Assembly: GCA_015350385.1 (NCBI GenBank)
Contig: WNKI01000003.1
Coordinates: 1,149,730-1,213,729, forward strand
Reading direction: 5' to 3'
Length of the DNA stretch: 64,000 nt
Source of the DNA: Aculops lycopersici
Taxonomy: Eukaryota; Arthropoda; Arachnida; Trombidiformes; Eriophyidae
Position numbers and translations under genes: made by a program
Notes under the pieces: model-generated
Database searches by the model: none
What the model saw: the letters and a program-made list of their open reading frames with translations, nothing else
Told to the model about the DNA's origin: nothing
In this document: positions 45,317 through 55,352 of the stretch, piece after piece
Layout: each line of letters opens with the position of its first letter
Numbering within the stretch: position 1 is the first letter of the stretch

Positions 45317-45787
45317 ATGATCGTCAACTCAACCAATGAATCCATAAAGCAGACCAATCAAACAATAAACTCAAATCTGATTGACTGTCACCTCAGCCAC
45401 AACCAGCACCTACGGCCACGGGATTCCGCTCAGCAGAATCAAGATTATCACAAGCAGCCACCACTACAATCACCGCAACCACCGAGCGAGATAAAGCCAA
45501 AACCGAGGGTACGGTCGAGACAAGCGCCGCTGGAGACCATCAACCTGTCAGCTAAGGTTGCCAATCAGCAAGAGCAACAGAAGCCTCTGGTGGCACTTAC
45601 AATTGCCAATAACTCGCCAGTAACAAGAGTTATGCCGAGTGATAGGAGAGTCGACGTTCGCTTTAGCGAAACAGAAGCGGCGCCACGGTCAAGCGATGCG
45701 GCCGCATCAACAAGTGGTGCTCGGCCGCAGGCGCCAAGAGCAAGCGTCAAGTCGCTCATCTCGCGCTTTAGCAGCTCGGCGGCCTGA
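45317..45787 (+). CDS. Gln/Ser/Pro-rich reading frame, separate gene or distal exon
   Basis: An ATG at 45317 (MIVNSTNESIKQTNQ) opens 156 codons ending ASVKSLISRFSSSAA. The composition (Gln, Asn, Ser, Pro) resembles the large exon at 37419. An AG at 45349 would splice in phase 0 from the donor at 42899, so it may be a distal exon of that gene. Alternatively it is a separate gene head-to-head with the secreted-protein gene, whose ATG is 210 bases away on the other strand. A second frame is open from 45639 through a CAACAG/GTGGGT donor-like site at 45829. I recognise no domain. Confidence 0.35.
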   Translation: MIVNSTNESIKQTNQTINSNLIDCHLSHNQHLRPRDSAQQNQDYHKQPPLQSPQPPSEIKPKPRVRSRQAPLETINLSAKVANQQEQQKPLVALTIANNSPVTRVMPSDRRVDVRFSETEAAPRSSDAAASTSGARPQAPRASVKSLISRFSSSAA

Positions 45788-48343
45788 CAGCTGCCGAGCT
45801 ACTGAGCAAAAATTACCCAGTCAACAGGTGGGTGAAAGTTATGGTCTGCTCTCAAGTCAATGCTCAATTATTATGGAACAGGAGCAACAGGTTTCCAAGC
45901 CATAGCTATTCGTCCACATGCGCCCAACTTCAATGAGAAAGTTGAAATAATAAAATCCTTCTGTTGTTATGGTGTCTAGTGCCAATTAGCTTGCTGAGTT
46001 CAAATTGCTAACTTTATTTCTACTACTTGCAAGTCGCGAGTTGCCATTCGTATTCAAATTTGATTTACTCACCAACTAAACTCATCGCATCCAACGGAAT
46101 CCAATTGGATGTGATTTTTCGTATCTGTGAATGCAACTTCCGCTTGGCGAGCAAAAACCACCATCTGAATAGTAACTGGTGTGAGATTAGTTTGGGAAAA
46201 GCGATCATGGGAACAGCTTCGTTGTCGTTGCTAAGCTGATCAGAGAAATTACCACTCTCTCCTCGCATCCGCCAATCAGCTTATTTGCTACCTGACTAGT
46301 TATCATATCAGCGAACCTCAAAATTTTCCCCTTTCCCCTCTCTCTTTCGCTTGCTCACTCTTTCCTTACATTCTAACAGGTTGATTGCCGTCAGTCAGAT
46401 TCGTCGTTGTTCCCTTATTCTGCTTGCAGCGAGCTGGCTGAATCGTTGCGCGCGATTATCACCACAAGCACTACCGCCGCCACCACCACCACTAATCGAG
46501 CAACTTGGTGTTGAGTTACTGGCCATTGAGAGTTGCCGTGATCATGGACTCGATTTGCATGCTCGCTGATCGGCCAGTCGGTTGGTTGGTTTGCCGGCTT
46601 GTCGGTCAATGGAAGAGCACTCGCGAGTTGAGAGCGTGAATAGCGATTTGCAAATCGCAAACGAGTCAGTGGATCCACTCAAAAGAAAGGAGAAAGAGGA
46701 AACTAAATTAACCTAAACTAAGCTGAACTCAGCTCAGAAAGTAAATGACGCCAACTGACCGATGAACTGGATGACGTAACAACGTGAGCGGCAAACGCGC
46801 CATAAATCACCTGTTACTCTGTGCTGCATCGCGTTCCCATTCGATTGATTGCTCTAACCTGCGAGAGCAGGTGTGAGTTAGTCAGTCTTTAGAGTGTGGC
46901 AACAAGTGGTCGCCATAAGCTCATAGAGTTCTTGTGCTGCTACGCTAGCTCAACTCTAGGCGAGCGAGGCAGAGAAACCTGTTACTTCCGCTCCAAATAT
47001 GCTAAGCTCTCTTCCGCCGACCTGTTGATCGTGATGCCCCGATCTACATCCCACTTGGCCGATGGATGGCCAATATGGAATTCGACTAATACAAGCAATT
47101 CAATTAAATTCTAGAGCAACAACCAACCGCATCAACATCAACTTCTATGTTGGTAGAAACACAAAAATCTCCAAAGCCGCGCGTTATAATCGGTACACAG
47201 CAAATTTGATTCCAACCTCCAATGTCTCGTAGTTCTGCTGCGAGATCTGATAAATGAGCTAGATAAAGAGAAAGAGAGGGACTGAGAGAAAGAGAGTAAG
47301 ATGAGCGCCGATAAGTGAGGGGATAGAGAGAAAGGCAGATTGTTGTTGTTAGATAATGAGCAAATGAGCTCTTTGCTGTTCCTGTTTCTTTTACTGGTGA
47401 TTACACGTCTCTTCATTCTTTCGTTCAGCTTGCTTCTATTAGTTAGTCTCACTAATATTATTGCCACTATTATATCTCAAGCATGAGCAACTACTTCGAA
47501 ATAAAACTAAAGGCAACCCTTTCACAGGCTAACTCCTCTCCACCATCACGATCTGTTGTCCAGTTGTACAGGCGCACCTGAGAGGACACGACCGACTGGC
47601 TAGCGAGCTGGTCAACGGGAAAAATTAACTCTTTCCTTTCCCGTGCGCAATCGAATATTTTTTCTTCTTCCTCCAGGTTGCAATCGAAGTTTGAATTGAT
47701 GGAGATCAGTAAAAGAAATGATCGGAAATAATCTACATTTCTAATGATGTAAAACCACGCGCCAAGTCGATCATTCCTCATTCTCTTCAACTTTAACACC
47801 AGCCTTTTTAGCAAAATTTCCGTTGCTCTTTGCGCTGTTGCTTCGACTCGTTGCAATACTCTGACGACTTCCACCCACAAATCGTCATTATGTTTACCCC
47901 CTATTCTTTCTTGTCGCTTCATTTCGCTGCCCTAGTGCCAGCAAATCCTGCCCACACGCCACGAGGTGACGAGTAATATAAGCTCTTGATATTATCATCA
48001 TGCTGTCGTTGCCTCTCTCTCTCTTCGACGAGCGCGATGGTATCGCACGCTAACCCGCTCGCCGGCCGGCCCTCTGAAATGGCAACTGATTGCAATTGTA
48101 ACTCTTTCGTTATCATCATCATCATCATCAACATTCCTACTCCGAGTAACGCGTTTAATCGTTTGCCTTGTTAGCTGGATAAACAACAAACTCTGTGTTT
48201 GTGTGTCTCCCTCCAAGGAAACTTTAAATCCAATTAGTTGCATTCAGCAAAAGCCACAGACCATAAAGAGTTGATGGAATCCTCTTCGGGGTAGTGTTTT
48301 ATATTCATATTTACATAACAAAAATCTCGAGAGCTAGGCCAAG
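45788..48343. other. Spacer with one unrecognised ATG frame
   Basis: This 2.5-kb stretch has an ATC run near 48114-48130 and several CAACA(A/G)GT(G/T)G words. The only frame worth noting is on the minus strand at 47922-47491 and is listed separately. The promoter of the gene at 48344 must lie at its right end. Confidence 0.45.
47491..47922 (-). CDS. Unrecognised 143-codon reading frame
   Basis: A true ATG at 47922 opens 143 codons with amphipathic, charged helices (DDLWVEVVRVLQRVEATAQRA) and no low-complexity runs. I know no family for it. Length alone is only mildly unlikely by chance. A CAG/GTGCGC near the end could be a weak donor. There is no splice partner or motif that proves it. Confidence 0.25.
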   Translation of the reverse strand: MKRQERIGGKHNDDLWVEVVRVLQRVEATAQRATEILLKRLVLKLKRMRNDRLGAWFYIIRNVDYFRSFLLLISINSNFDCNLEEEEKIFDCARERKELIFPVDQLASQSVVSSQVRLYNWTTDRDGGEELACERVAFSFISK

Positions 48344-49087
48344 ATGGATAATCCTGATAATAATGATACCACTACTCCCAGTACCAGCATTAGTAGTGGA
48401 ACTCAACAAGCGGTGGACAATAAAAAGTTATTAGATGATCTCAGACAACTTGCCGGTTACCTGGTCAAGATTGGAACCAATGTCAACATTGCATCTCACA
48501 AGTTGCAAAAGCAACGCCTACTTAAGCATCCAGAGTTAAAGGCAAACCAAATAGAGGAGACTATCAAGAGTCATAATCTGGAATGGAGATTGGCGCTTGA
48601 CAGACAGCGACTCGACTCGCCGGCCAAGTCGCTCTTGCATCTCGCCTACCTGTACCCTTCGGTTTTCCTCGATACCGCAGCACTAATGTCGCCCGGCGGC
48701 TACGACGAACGCCGCTTCTGGTGGGCAGCAAATAATTATCAATTCTACCTGGATCACCGTGATTTGAGGACATATGATAAATCACCAAGTAGATTGCTAT
48801 CAGATATCCTCTGTTGCCTGCTTACGAGCAAAGAGTCGAAACTCATAACTATCAGCGCACTCCATTTGTCCGTGAAGCATAGCGACGCTCGAGTTTACAA
48901 GGTTTGGTTTGAGAAGAATCGAGCTTGGATCAAGCAACAAATCTATCACGACATGCCAGTGATAAAGGACCCAAAGATTAGAGAGGTTCTGAGGGATAGA
49001 TACGGAATTTCCGAGGCTGAATCGCAACTGAGCTTTATAGACGTTGATTTATTCATAGAGAGATGGAATTTAACAGGCTTAAGGTGA
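48344..49087 (+). CDS. Orphan protein, all-helical, 247 residues
   Basis: A single exon begins with a Ser/Thr/Asn-rich leader (~25 residues) and continues as a well-mixed, probably helical protein: LLDDLRQLAGYLVKIGTN, SLLHLAYLYPSVFL, RRFWWAANNYQFYL, VWFEKNRAWIKQQI, EVLRDRYGISEAES. Amino-acid use is like the conserved genes nearby and unlike spacer frames, so I take it as real. There is no signal peptide or membrane segment, and no family that I recognise. It is convergent with XPD, with 57 bases between the two stop codons, so their transcripts probably overlap. Confidence 0.75.
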   Translation: MDNPDNNDTTTPSTSISSGTQQAVDNKKLLDDLRQLAGYLVKIGTNVNIASHKLQKQRLLKHPELKANQIEETIKSHNLEWRLALDRQRLDSPAKSLLHLAYLYPSVFLDTAALMSPGGYDERRFWWAANNYQFYLDHRDLRTYDKSPSRLLSDILCCLLTSKESKLITISALHLSVKHSDARVYKVWFEKNRAWIKQQIYHDMPVIKDPKIREVLRDRYGISEAESQLSFIDVDLFIERWNLTGLR

Positions 49088-49108
49088 TTGGACATGGCAA
49101 CAGAATCT

Positions 49109-49114
49109 TTTAAT
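49109..49114 (-). terminator. Possible poly(A) signal of XPD
   Basis: Plus-strand TTTAAT reads ATTAAA on the minus strand, 31 bases past the XPD stop, inside the short gap to the convergent gene. Confidence 0.35.
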
Positions 49115-49144
49115 ATTAATATTTATAATAGTTGGACAACGTAT

Positions 49145-51571
49145 TTAAGTTGCCCTGATTCCACCCGAGGATTTTTGCCAAGCCGCCGATTGCGTCAGGG
49201 CTGCTTGCGGTTGACCCGGACCTGCAAGTGGCGCACCACCCGTTGCTCCGCTCGGCCTCTTGTCCACCCAAGCCTCTAGCGCCGTCGAAGAGTGATAGGC
49301 AACAGGTTGGTTGTAGGTGAGAATCTGTTCCAATGTTAGAAGGGAAACGCCCAGTTGATCGTCACGTGAAAAGGGTTGCGCCATTTCTCTCAAAAATCTT
49401 CGTGATATGTTGATTGCCTCCTCAATCGATAGATTTAAAACACTCTCCCTGAGATACTCCTGGATCCATCTAGGTAACTTGCCTCGTTTATCGCTACGAG
49501 CAAAACGTTTGTCCGCAAAACACATAATACCATAATCAGTCTTACCTCTAAGTGCCCGCCCGACACACTGGGCCGCGTGTCGCATAGCGTCAAAGGTCAA
49601 AAAGTCATTCTCTCTAATTTGATACTGATCTCGCAGGTAGTCTAGGCGAGCTTTAAGGATTCGCGATTGAGTGTAAACGTAGGGTATTCCAAACATGATT
49701 ACACAACGACCCAAATGGTGGTCAAAGTCAACTCCCTCTGAAACTTTACCACGTGCAACGGATAGTAATACTGCACCTCGACCATTCTCACACGCCTTTT
49801 GATAATTCATCAATGCCAAACTTGTTTCCGCTCCATCAGTTGTTTCAATAAATAGTAACTTATGCTTTTGAACTGTGTCGATGATTCCTTTCTCATACCA
49901 GGTGGCAACAACCTGTTCCATATAAACATAACTGGTGAAGAAACATACAATTCCATCAGGAACTGTGGAAGCCATTTCAATCAAAAGATGGCCGTAGTTT
50001 CTTATCACAGAGAAGTCGTTTCTCACCTCAAACTGCGACGACATTGACACTTGATCGTTACCCTTTGTTACGACCATTGGACAGATACATTGACGCGCTA
50101 AAGTCATGGTGAATGAAACGGCAATAACTGGTCTAAAATCTAATATCTTGGGATACATGGAAAGTGGCGAGAGTGTTCCCGATGTGATTATAACTGATGA
50201 GAATCTTTGGAATACTGGACGGATAGCAATGGATGCGTCAACGCAACTAAAATGCAAAATAGGGTTTGGTATGGTTGGCGCTCGATCGTCAAAGGGTTCG
50301 ATAATAAGAGCGAAACCATTTGTATATGTGCTCACGAGGGTGTAGAAGTTTGATATCAACATTAAGGCTGTGAAATCAGTAATATCACTAACTTCGAGGG
50401 TCCTGATCAGAGATCTCAGCCTTTCGCCAGCAAATCGGAGTGGCTTCCTATCGACACAGACCTTTTCTTGAATATCTTGCAAGAAAGCTGTTGGTGTTTC
50501 TTGAACCACATGCTGAGTTCGGAGTCTTGTCTTGATATACTCAATCAATCTGCGAAGGAAGCCAACAAAATGCTCTGCATTTCTAATATTACCTGGTACA
50601 GCCTCGTTCAATATCTCGGTGGGCAAGACTGGATTGGATAAAATGAGATCAGTTTCACGTGCAACGTTCGCTTCGGCTAAACCTTCGACAAGCCGATGGT
50701 ATTCGCGCTTTAGCTTGTCCTCGTCTTTCTGTCTAATATCTCTAATGGCTTTTGTTAGAGTCTCTAGACTTGCTTGACTTTTTTCTATAGTTTTACGTGT
50801 TATGGTTACACTCATAGATTCTATGCAGACGTTGTCGATATTGTGCGCCTCATCAAAGACAACAATACAATTCTTGGCCAATTCCTTGGAAACTAAATCG
50901 GCAATCTTTGGATCCAACAGGTAGTGGTAACTGTAAATGATAACATTCGCATAGGAGATCGCATGACGAGCAAGGAAATATGGGCACCAACCTTTCATTC
51001 TGGAATAATCCTTGAGATCGTCGATTGCGTAGACTCCACTTGGTAGGATAGCTTCTCTACCGCTCGAGTCATAGTCTTCGTAGTATACGCAAACTTTCGT
51101 CGATGGATCGGATTTATGTAGGGCTCGCTTGTGTGATGCAGTCATGCTATAGCAATGTCCATCGACAACTCTTCCATCTCGTTCCTTGCTCACCTCGGGA
51201 TGAATACAGAGATTCTTACGTGATGATAAACATAAACCGACAAAGTCTTTGAGTAAATTCTTCTTGCCATCCTTCTCTAGTTCGGCTTCAATGAATTTCT
51301 TCAAGTCTGACAACTCTTGCACAACCTTCTCAATCTCTGGCACGGTACGAGAGCAATAAATTAGTTTGCTTGCATTTGCGGGGTGGTGCATTTGGTATGA
51401 GATAATTAGTGCCAACAGGGAGATAGTCTTTCCAGTACCTGAAGGCATCTCCAGGAGCCCGTGACCCTTTGCGTCGAGACATTTTTTGAGCTCACACATG
51501 TAGTGATACTGCTCCGGATAGATGTAGTCATAGGGGAAGTAGACGGTGACATCGTCAATCTGAATCTTCAT
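49145..51571 (-). CDS. ERCC2: TFIIH helicase XPD
   Basis: Starting from the ATG at 51571 (MKIQIDDVTVYFPYDYIYPEQY) the protein has 808 residues. The open frame extends seven codons upstream to MPLPIST, but homology favours the inner Met. XPD is the 5'-3' DNA helicase of TFIIH, needed for nucleotide excision repair. Visible are Walker A (EMPSGTGKT), four Fe-S cysteines (SSRKNLCIHPE, GHCYSMTA, KVCVYYED, GWCPYFLAR), DEAH (VVFDEAHN), and the helicase-2 motifs (SVARGKVSEGVDF; RHAAQCVGRALRGKTDYG). Human XPD has 760 residues; the surplus is a Gly/Ala/Gln-rich tail after SLLTLEQIL that shows no similarity to the usual C-terminus. One exon. Confidence 0.97.
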   Translation of the reverse strand: MKIQIDDVTVYFPYDYIYPEQYHYMCELKKCLDAKGHGLLEMPSGTGKTISLLALIISYQMHHPANASKLIYCSRTVPEIEKVVQELSDLKKFIEAELEKDGKKNLLKDFVGLCLSSRKNLCIHPEVSKERDGRVVDGHCYSMTASHKRALHKSDPSTKVCVYYEDYDSSGREAILPSGVYAIDDLKDYSRMKGWCPYFLARHAISYANVIIYSYHYLLDPKIADLVSKELAKNCIVVFDEAHNIDNVCIESMSVTITRKTIEKSQASLETLTKAIRDIRQKDEDKLKREYHRLVEGLAEANVARETDLILSNPVLPTEILNEAVPGNIRNAEHFVGFLRRLIEYIKTRLRTQHVVQETPTAFLQDIQEKVCVDRKPLRFAGERLRSLIRTLEVSDITDFTALMLISNFYTLVSTYTNGFALIIEPFDDRAPTIPNPILHFSCVDASIAIRPVFQRFSSVIITSGTLSPLSMYPKILDFRPVIAVSFTMTLARQCICPMVVTKGNDQVSMSSQFEVRNDFSVIRNYGHLLIEMASTVPDGIVCFFTSYVYMEQVVATWYEKGIIDTVQKHKLLFIETTDGAETSLALMNYQKACENGRGAVLLSVARGKVSEGVDFDHHLGRCVIMFGIPYVYTQSRILKARLDYLRDQYQIRENDFLTFDAMRHAAQCVGRALRGKTDYGIMCFADKRFARSDKRGKLPRWIQEYLRESVLNLSIEEAINISRRFLREMAQPFSRDDQLGVSLLTLEQILTYNQPVAYHSSTALEAWVDKRPSGATGGAPLAGPGQPQAALTQSAAWQKSSGGIRAT

Positions 51572-52146
51572 AGTTGAGATTGGGAGTGGCAATTAAAGGT
51601 AGACAGAACAGGGAGATCAATAATGATTTGAATATATGTATAAACTTCACTGAGGAAGTATCTCGGATCTTCATCTTGTTTTGGAAACATATGAAGAAAC
51701 GTGCAAAACATGAGCGGACTTCTCAGCGATAGCGGGCCCAACGATCGGTCCACCTGTGTTGCTGGGAGGGCGGTCGTTTAATCCCGAAGTTCGCGCACTA
51801 ACTCAATGCGTTTTGCCGCTTCCTTATTGCCCGAAACCCGACATTCATTCGCTCGGCAAGTGAGTGCGCTCAGTAAATGTGCGGTGGGCCTATGGAAGTC
51901 GAAGGCTAACCCAAGCGGGGATAAGAGATAGAGAGAGAAAATGAGTGGGATTCTGTCCTCATATTATTGTGCACAAAACACAAACCACGGCGTCTATAAC
52001 CCTGACGACGAAGCAAAGGTCATGATCTAAGGAGGTGAGCAAAACAACAAATTAAACTATTGTTTGTTACCAAATTTGTTACACTTTCATTCATTTAACT
52101 GAAATATTAAACTTATCATATTGAATTTGGAAGAAGATCAGGAAAA
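51572..52146. promoter_or_regulatory. Divergent promoter region of XPD and COX6A
   Basis: This 575-base spacer between two head-to-head housekeeping genes has no TATA box in position and no other gene. Confidence 0.45.
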
Positions 52147-52581
52147 ATGTTAGCTAAATTGTCAAGAAGCGCTGGCCAGCACATGGCTAAACGATGCAAG
52201 TCGACAACAGCAACACCATCCTCGTCGAATTTTCAGATGAAGCCCCCAACTGAGGAGCAGATTGCCTATGCTCAAAAGTATGGATTTGTAGCACCAGGTT
52301 GGTCTCATAATGCAAACCCATACAAGCATCGCCATACACCAAACCCCGATTTTTGGATCAAGGTTTGTTATTGCGCTGTACCGGTTTTGCTTATAGCTGC
52401 AGCTAGAGCTTTCTACAATGAGTATCTTGAGGAGCAACATGTCAAAGAACATCGGCCTGAATATGTTCCAGTTGAGTTTTTGAGAATTAGAAGAACACCC
52501 TTTCCATGGGGCGATGGAAACCATACTTTGTTCCATAATCCAAAGCGTAATCCAATCCCAGGAGTCGGCTACGAGGATTAG
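52147..52581 (+). CDS. COX6A: Cytochrome c oxidase subunit 6A, mitochondrial
   Basis: The 144-residue product ends with the COX6A signature FLRIRRTPFPWGDGNHTLFHNPKRNP...GYED. It has one membrane helix (WIKVCYCAVPVLLIAAARAF) and an N-terminus rich in Arg, Lys and Ser that fits mitochondrial import. The subunit sits in the inner membrane as a small regulatory part of complex IV. Human COX6A precursors are 97-109 residues; the ~40 extra residues lie between the targeting sequence and the helix (PPTEEQIAYAQKYGF...) and are not low complexity. One exon, with a clear poly(A) signal at 52723. Confidence 0.93.
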   Translation: MLAKLSRSAGQHMAKRCKSTTATPSSSNFQMKPPTEEQIAYAQKYGFVAPGWSHNANPYKHRHTPNPDFWIKVCYCAVPVLLIAAARAFYNEYLEEQHVKEHRPEYVPVEFLRIRRTPFPWGDGNHTLFHNPKRNPIPGVGYED

Positions 52582-52722
52582 ATATAAGCATTATTGTTAC
52601 CTGACTTGATAACTATGTCAGAGATTTTTGTGTGCCGGTCCGCAAAATGGACTGCGAGACCGAGAAGAAGTAGGAGCTAGAGAGATGCAACATCTATCAA
52701 AAATGAATATAGAGGAAGTTTG

Positions 52723-52728
52723 AATAAA
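52723..52728 (+). terminator. Poly(A) signal of COX6A
   Basis: AATAAA lies 142 bases after the COX6A stop and about 100 bases before the end of the convergent SLC6 gene. It is the clearest plus-strand poly(A) signal in the window. Confidence 0.6.
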
Positions 52729-52828
52729 ATGAAACAACAACTAAAATATTAAGCAGATTCAACATTATTGAGTGAATAGGTAATTTTTGTGATTATTGAT
52801 ATGTTTTGACATCCATTTATGAGCCTCT

Positions 52829-55352
52829 CTAGATGCTTATTGAGTTTTTGGCCCACTTTGAGTACCAATGATAGATGGCTACAATGGGAACAGCGGCCAC
52901 CGATGAGAAAGCCAAACACCAGCCGAGAACTCGGGACCACATTGGGAAAGAGTAGCCTCGGTAGGGAGGCATGGTGGTTGTGTAAATTGACATGATTATA
53001 ACAGTCTGGTGTTGTTGCAAATAGTATGATTAGTTTGAATTCAACATGGATTTTTAGGAATCGTTTTAATTGATTTGATTTAGAATAGTTGAGACTTAAC
53101 TTACCACTAAAAATATTGGCGATATATACTTCCAACATATTATAAAGAACATGTGCGGTTTCTTATGTAGCATAGATTCAATATTTACGATAAACTTCTC
53201 GATACCATAGCAATAGACGACACCAATTGTTTCAAATAGAGCCGAGAATAACAACGAGGTTCCGGCTGAGTAGATGTCGAACCAAAATAGTGTATAGGCA
53301 CCACCCTGAGTGCAACTGATTAATGCCGGTAAAAATGATGAGAATATAACTATACCTGTGAGCTGGGCGCGACTAAGTCGCTTGGCAAACTTGAACTCGT
53401 CCTCTAGTCCCGTGATGACGGCTTCGAGTCCGCCCATCTGAATGTTGATTGGATTGACTTGGTTAGTTATCTTTAATTCTCGGATGTTTCACCGTCACGA
53501 GTTTTTGAGCTTCTAAAGGGATACCTACCGCCGAATCTATACCTAGAGTGAGGAGCATTATAAAAAAGAGTATTGACCAAAAGCGGGCAAAAGGGAGGGT
53601 TGTCAGGGCTTCCGGGTAGACTTCGAATACCATACTGTAGCCCTCGCTGGCGACCTTGTCTATTTCAATGCCCAAATTTGCGGCCATGTAGCCGAGATAG
53701 ACGAAGACCACCAGACCGGAATACACGGAGGTGAGCGCGTTTACGGCCGAAGTCGTGAGACAGTCCCGGTAGCAATTGTTGTTGTGGCTATTGAAAGAGG
53801 CATAGGTTAGGTGAACGCCAAAGCCAACGCCTATTGAGTAGAACACCTGGCCGGCGGCATCAATCCACACCTGTGGATCCCAGAGGCGATCGAGTTTTGG
53901 CGAAAGGTAATACTCGATGCCCATCGCTGCTCCCGGAAGGAAGAGGCCTCTCAGTAGGAGCACCGAGAGGATCATGTAGGGCGCCGTTGCTGTGACCCAA
54001 ACAACCTTACCGGAAGTCTCTAGTCCCCGGAAGAGGGAGAAGTAATGCAATACATAAACTACCATTGTGCAAAATACCAACTCCAACCTTAGAGATCCCA
54101 TATCCTCCAAACCCTTTGACTTGTCAATCTGAGACAATTCCTTTACAAAAAACTCCGTTGCCGGTGAGCTAATGTTAACTGAACTAAACAATTCCTTTCG
54201 GCAAGTCTCCAGAGTTTCGTTTGTGGTGGAGCATTGCATCTTTAGTTGAGCTATGGAAACACAAGTGTCCTTACTATTCCAAGGATTATCGCAATCCTCC
54301 CAAGGCATCTTCTCGCCAATTGACAATAGACTTCTATAGATAAAATAGACACTCCAAGCAATCAAAACATTGTAATAAAATGACACATACCAAGAGATCA
54401 TAATGCTACAATAGCCAACGCCCTTCATGGCGGGACAAATTTTGTTCCAAACGGTAATGGGTCCCTTCTTAACAAATTGACCCAAGCACAATTCCAAGAA
54501 GAACAATGGAATACCGCCAAAAATTAACATGATTGAATAGGGAATCAGAAAGACTCCGCCCCCATTTTTGTATACTAAATATGGGAAGCGCCAAATATTG
54601 GCCAAGTCAACGGCAAAACCAATGATTGATAATAGAAAATCTAACTTCTTATTCCATCTAACTCGAGTCTCTGCATCGCTTGTTGTTGCAATTGAGTTAT
54701 TATCCGATAGAATGCAACTACTAATGGACGAAGCATTAGATCTAATGGCCACATTTGTGCCGCCACTACCTGTTGTCGTGGCGGTTGTTGAAATAAATAT
54801 TGATTTCAATTGTTGTTGTTGTTGACTAGAGGAGTTTTGTTGTTGCAGGTGGTGTTGGTGGTGCTGCTTGCCGGTGATTGAGTCTTGGTTGTCTCGGTTT
54901 TTGGGAGCTGTTGTTGAAGTTGTTGTCGAAGGTGTCGAGTCTAATCCACCACCAAAACTTGCCATTGGAACGTCAACCCGATCATCGTTGGCCTCTTGTA
55001 AGATGGTAGTCTTCTCTGATTCATGTTGTTGATGCGGGTGATGAACCAGCAGGTTGTCGCAGGCGTTGTTTCGATAGATGTTGGTCGTTGGTTGCATAGG
55101 GTATAAAGATCGCTCTCTCAATTGATCCTGACTTTGGTTCAGGCGATCAGATTCAATTTGTTGCTGGCTAATGATGGTTTGCTGGTGCGTATGGCTTGAC
55201 TTTCTAGTTCCAAACAGGAAGCGCTTGAGTGGACCCCCTTCTTTTGTAACAACCTGGTGTTGGTGGTGATGATGATGATGACGCTGGTCGTCGTCTTCGT
55301 CAGCACCACCACCTGTTGTGCTGGCCGAGGCGCCCCTCTTTTCGTTCGTCAT
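52829..55352 (-). CDS. SLC6 sodium-dependent neurotransmitter transporter, monoamine type, three exons
   Basis: Exons 55352-53529, 53437-53105 and 53005-52829 join in phase 0 at GGCG/GTAGGT...CATTCAG and TAGTG/GTAAGT...CACCAG (introns of 91 and 99 bases), giving 777 residues. The joins rebuild DSAMGGLEAVITG, as in serotonin and dopamine transporters. Helix 1 has Asp249 in GFAVDLANIWRFPY; that Asp binds the amine in monoamine transporters and is Gly in GABA or glycine carriers. The second loop has the expected Cys pair (CDNPWNSKDTC). Twelve helices are present. The carrier takes up amine with Na+ and Cl- at the plasma membrane. The ~230-residue N-terminal tail is rich in Gln, His, Ser and Thr and far longer than usual. 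I cannot choose between serotonin, dopamine and octopamine. Confidence 0.92.

Noticed and set aside
48344..49087. The orphan gene as a viral nucleoprotein relic
   Set aside because: Size and helical character suggested it, but no motif supports it and the frame is intact with host-like composition.
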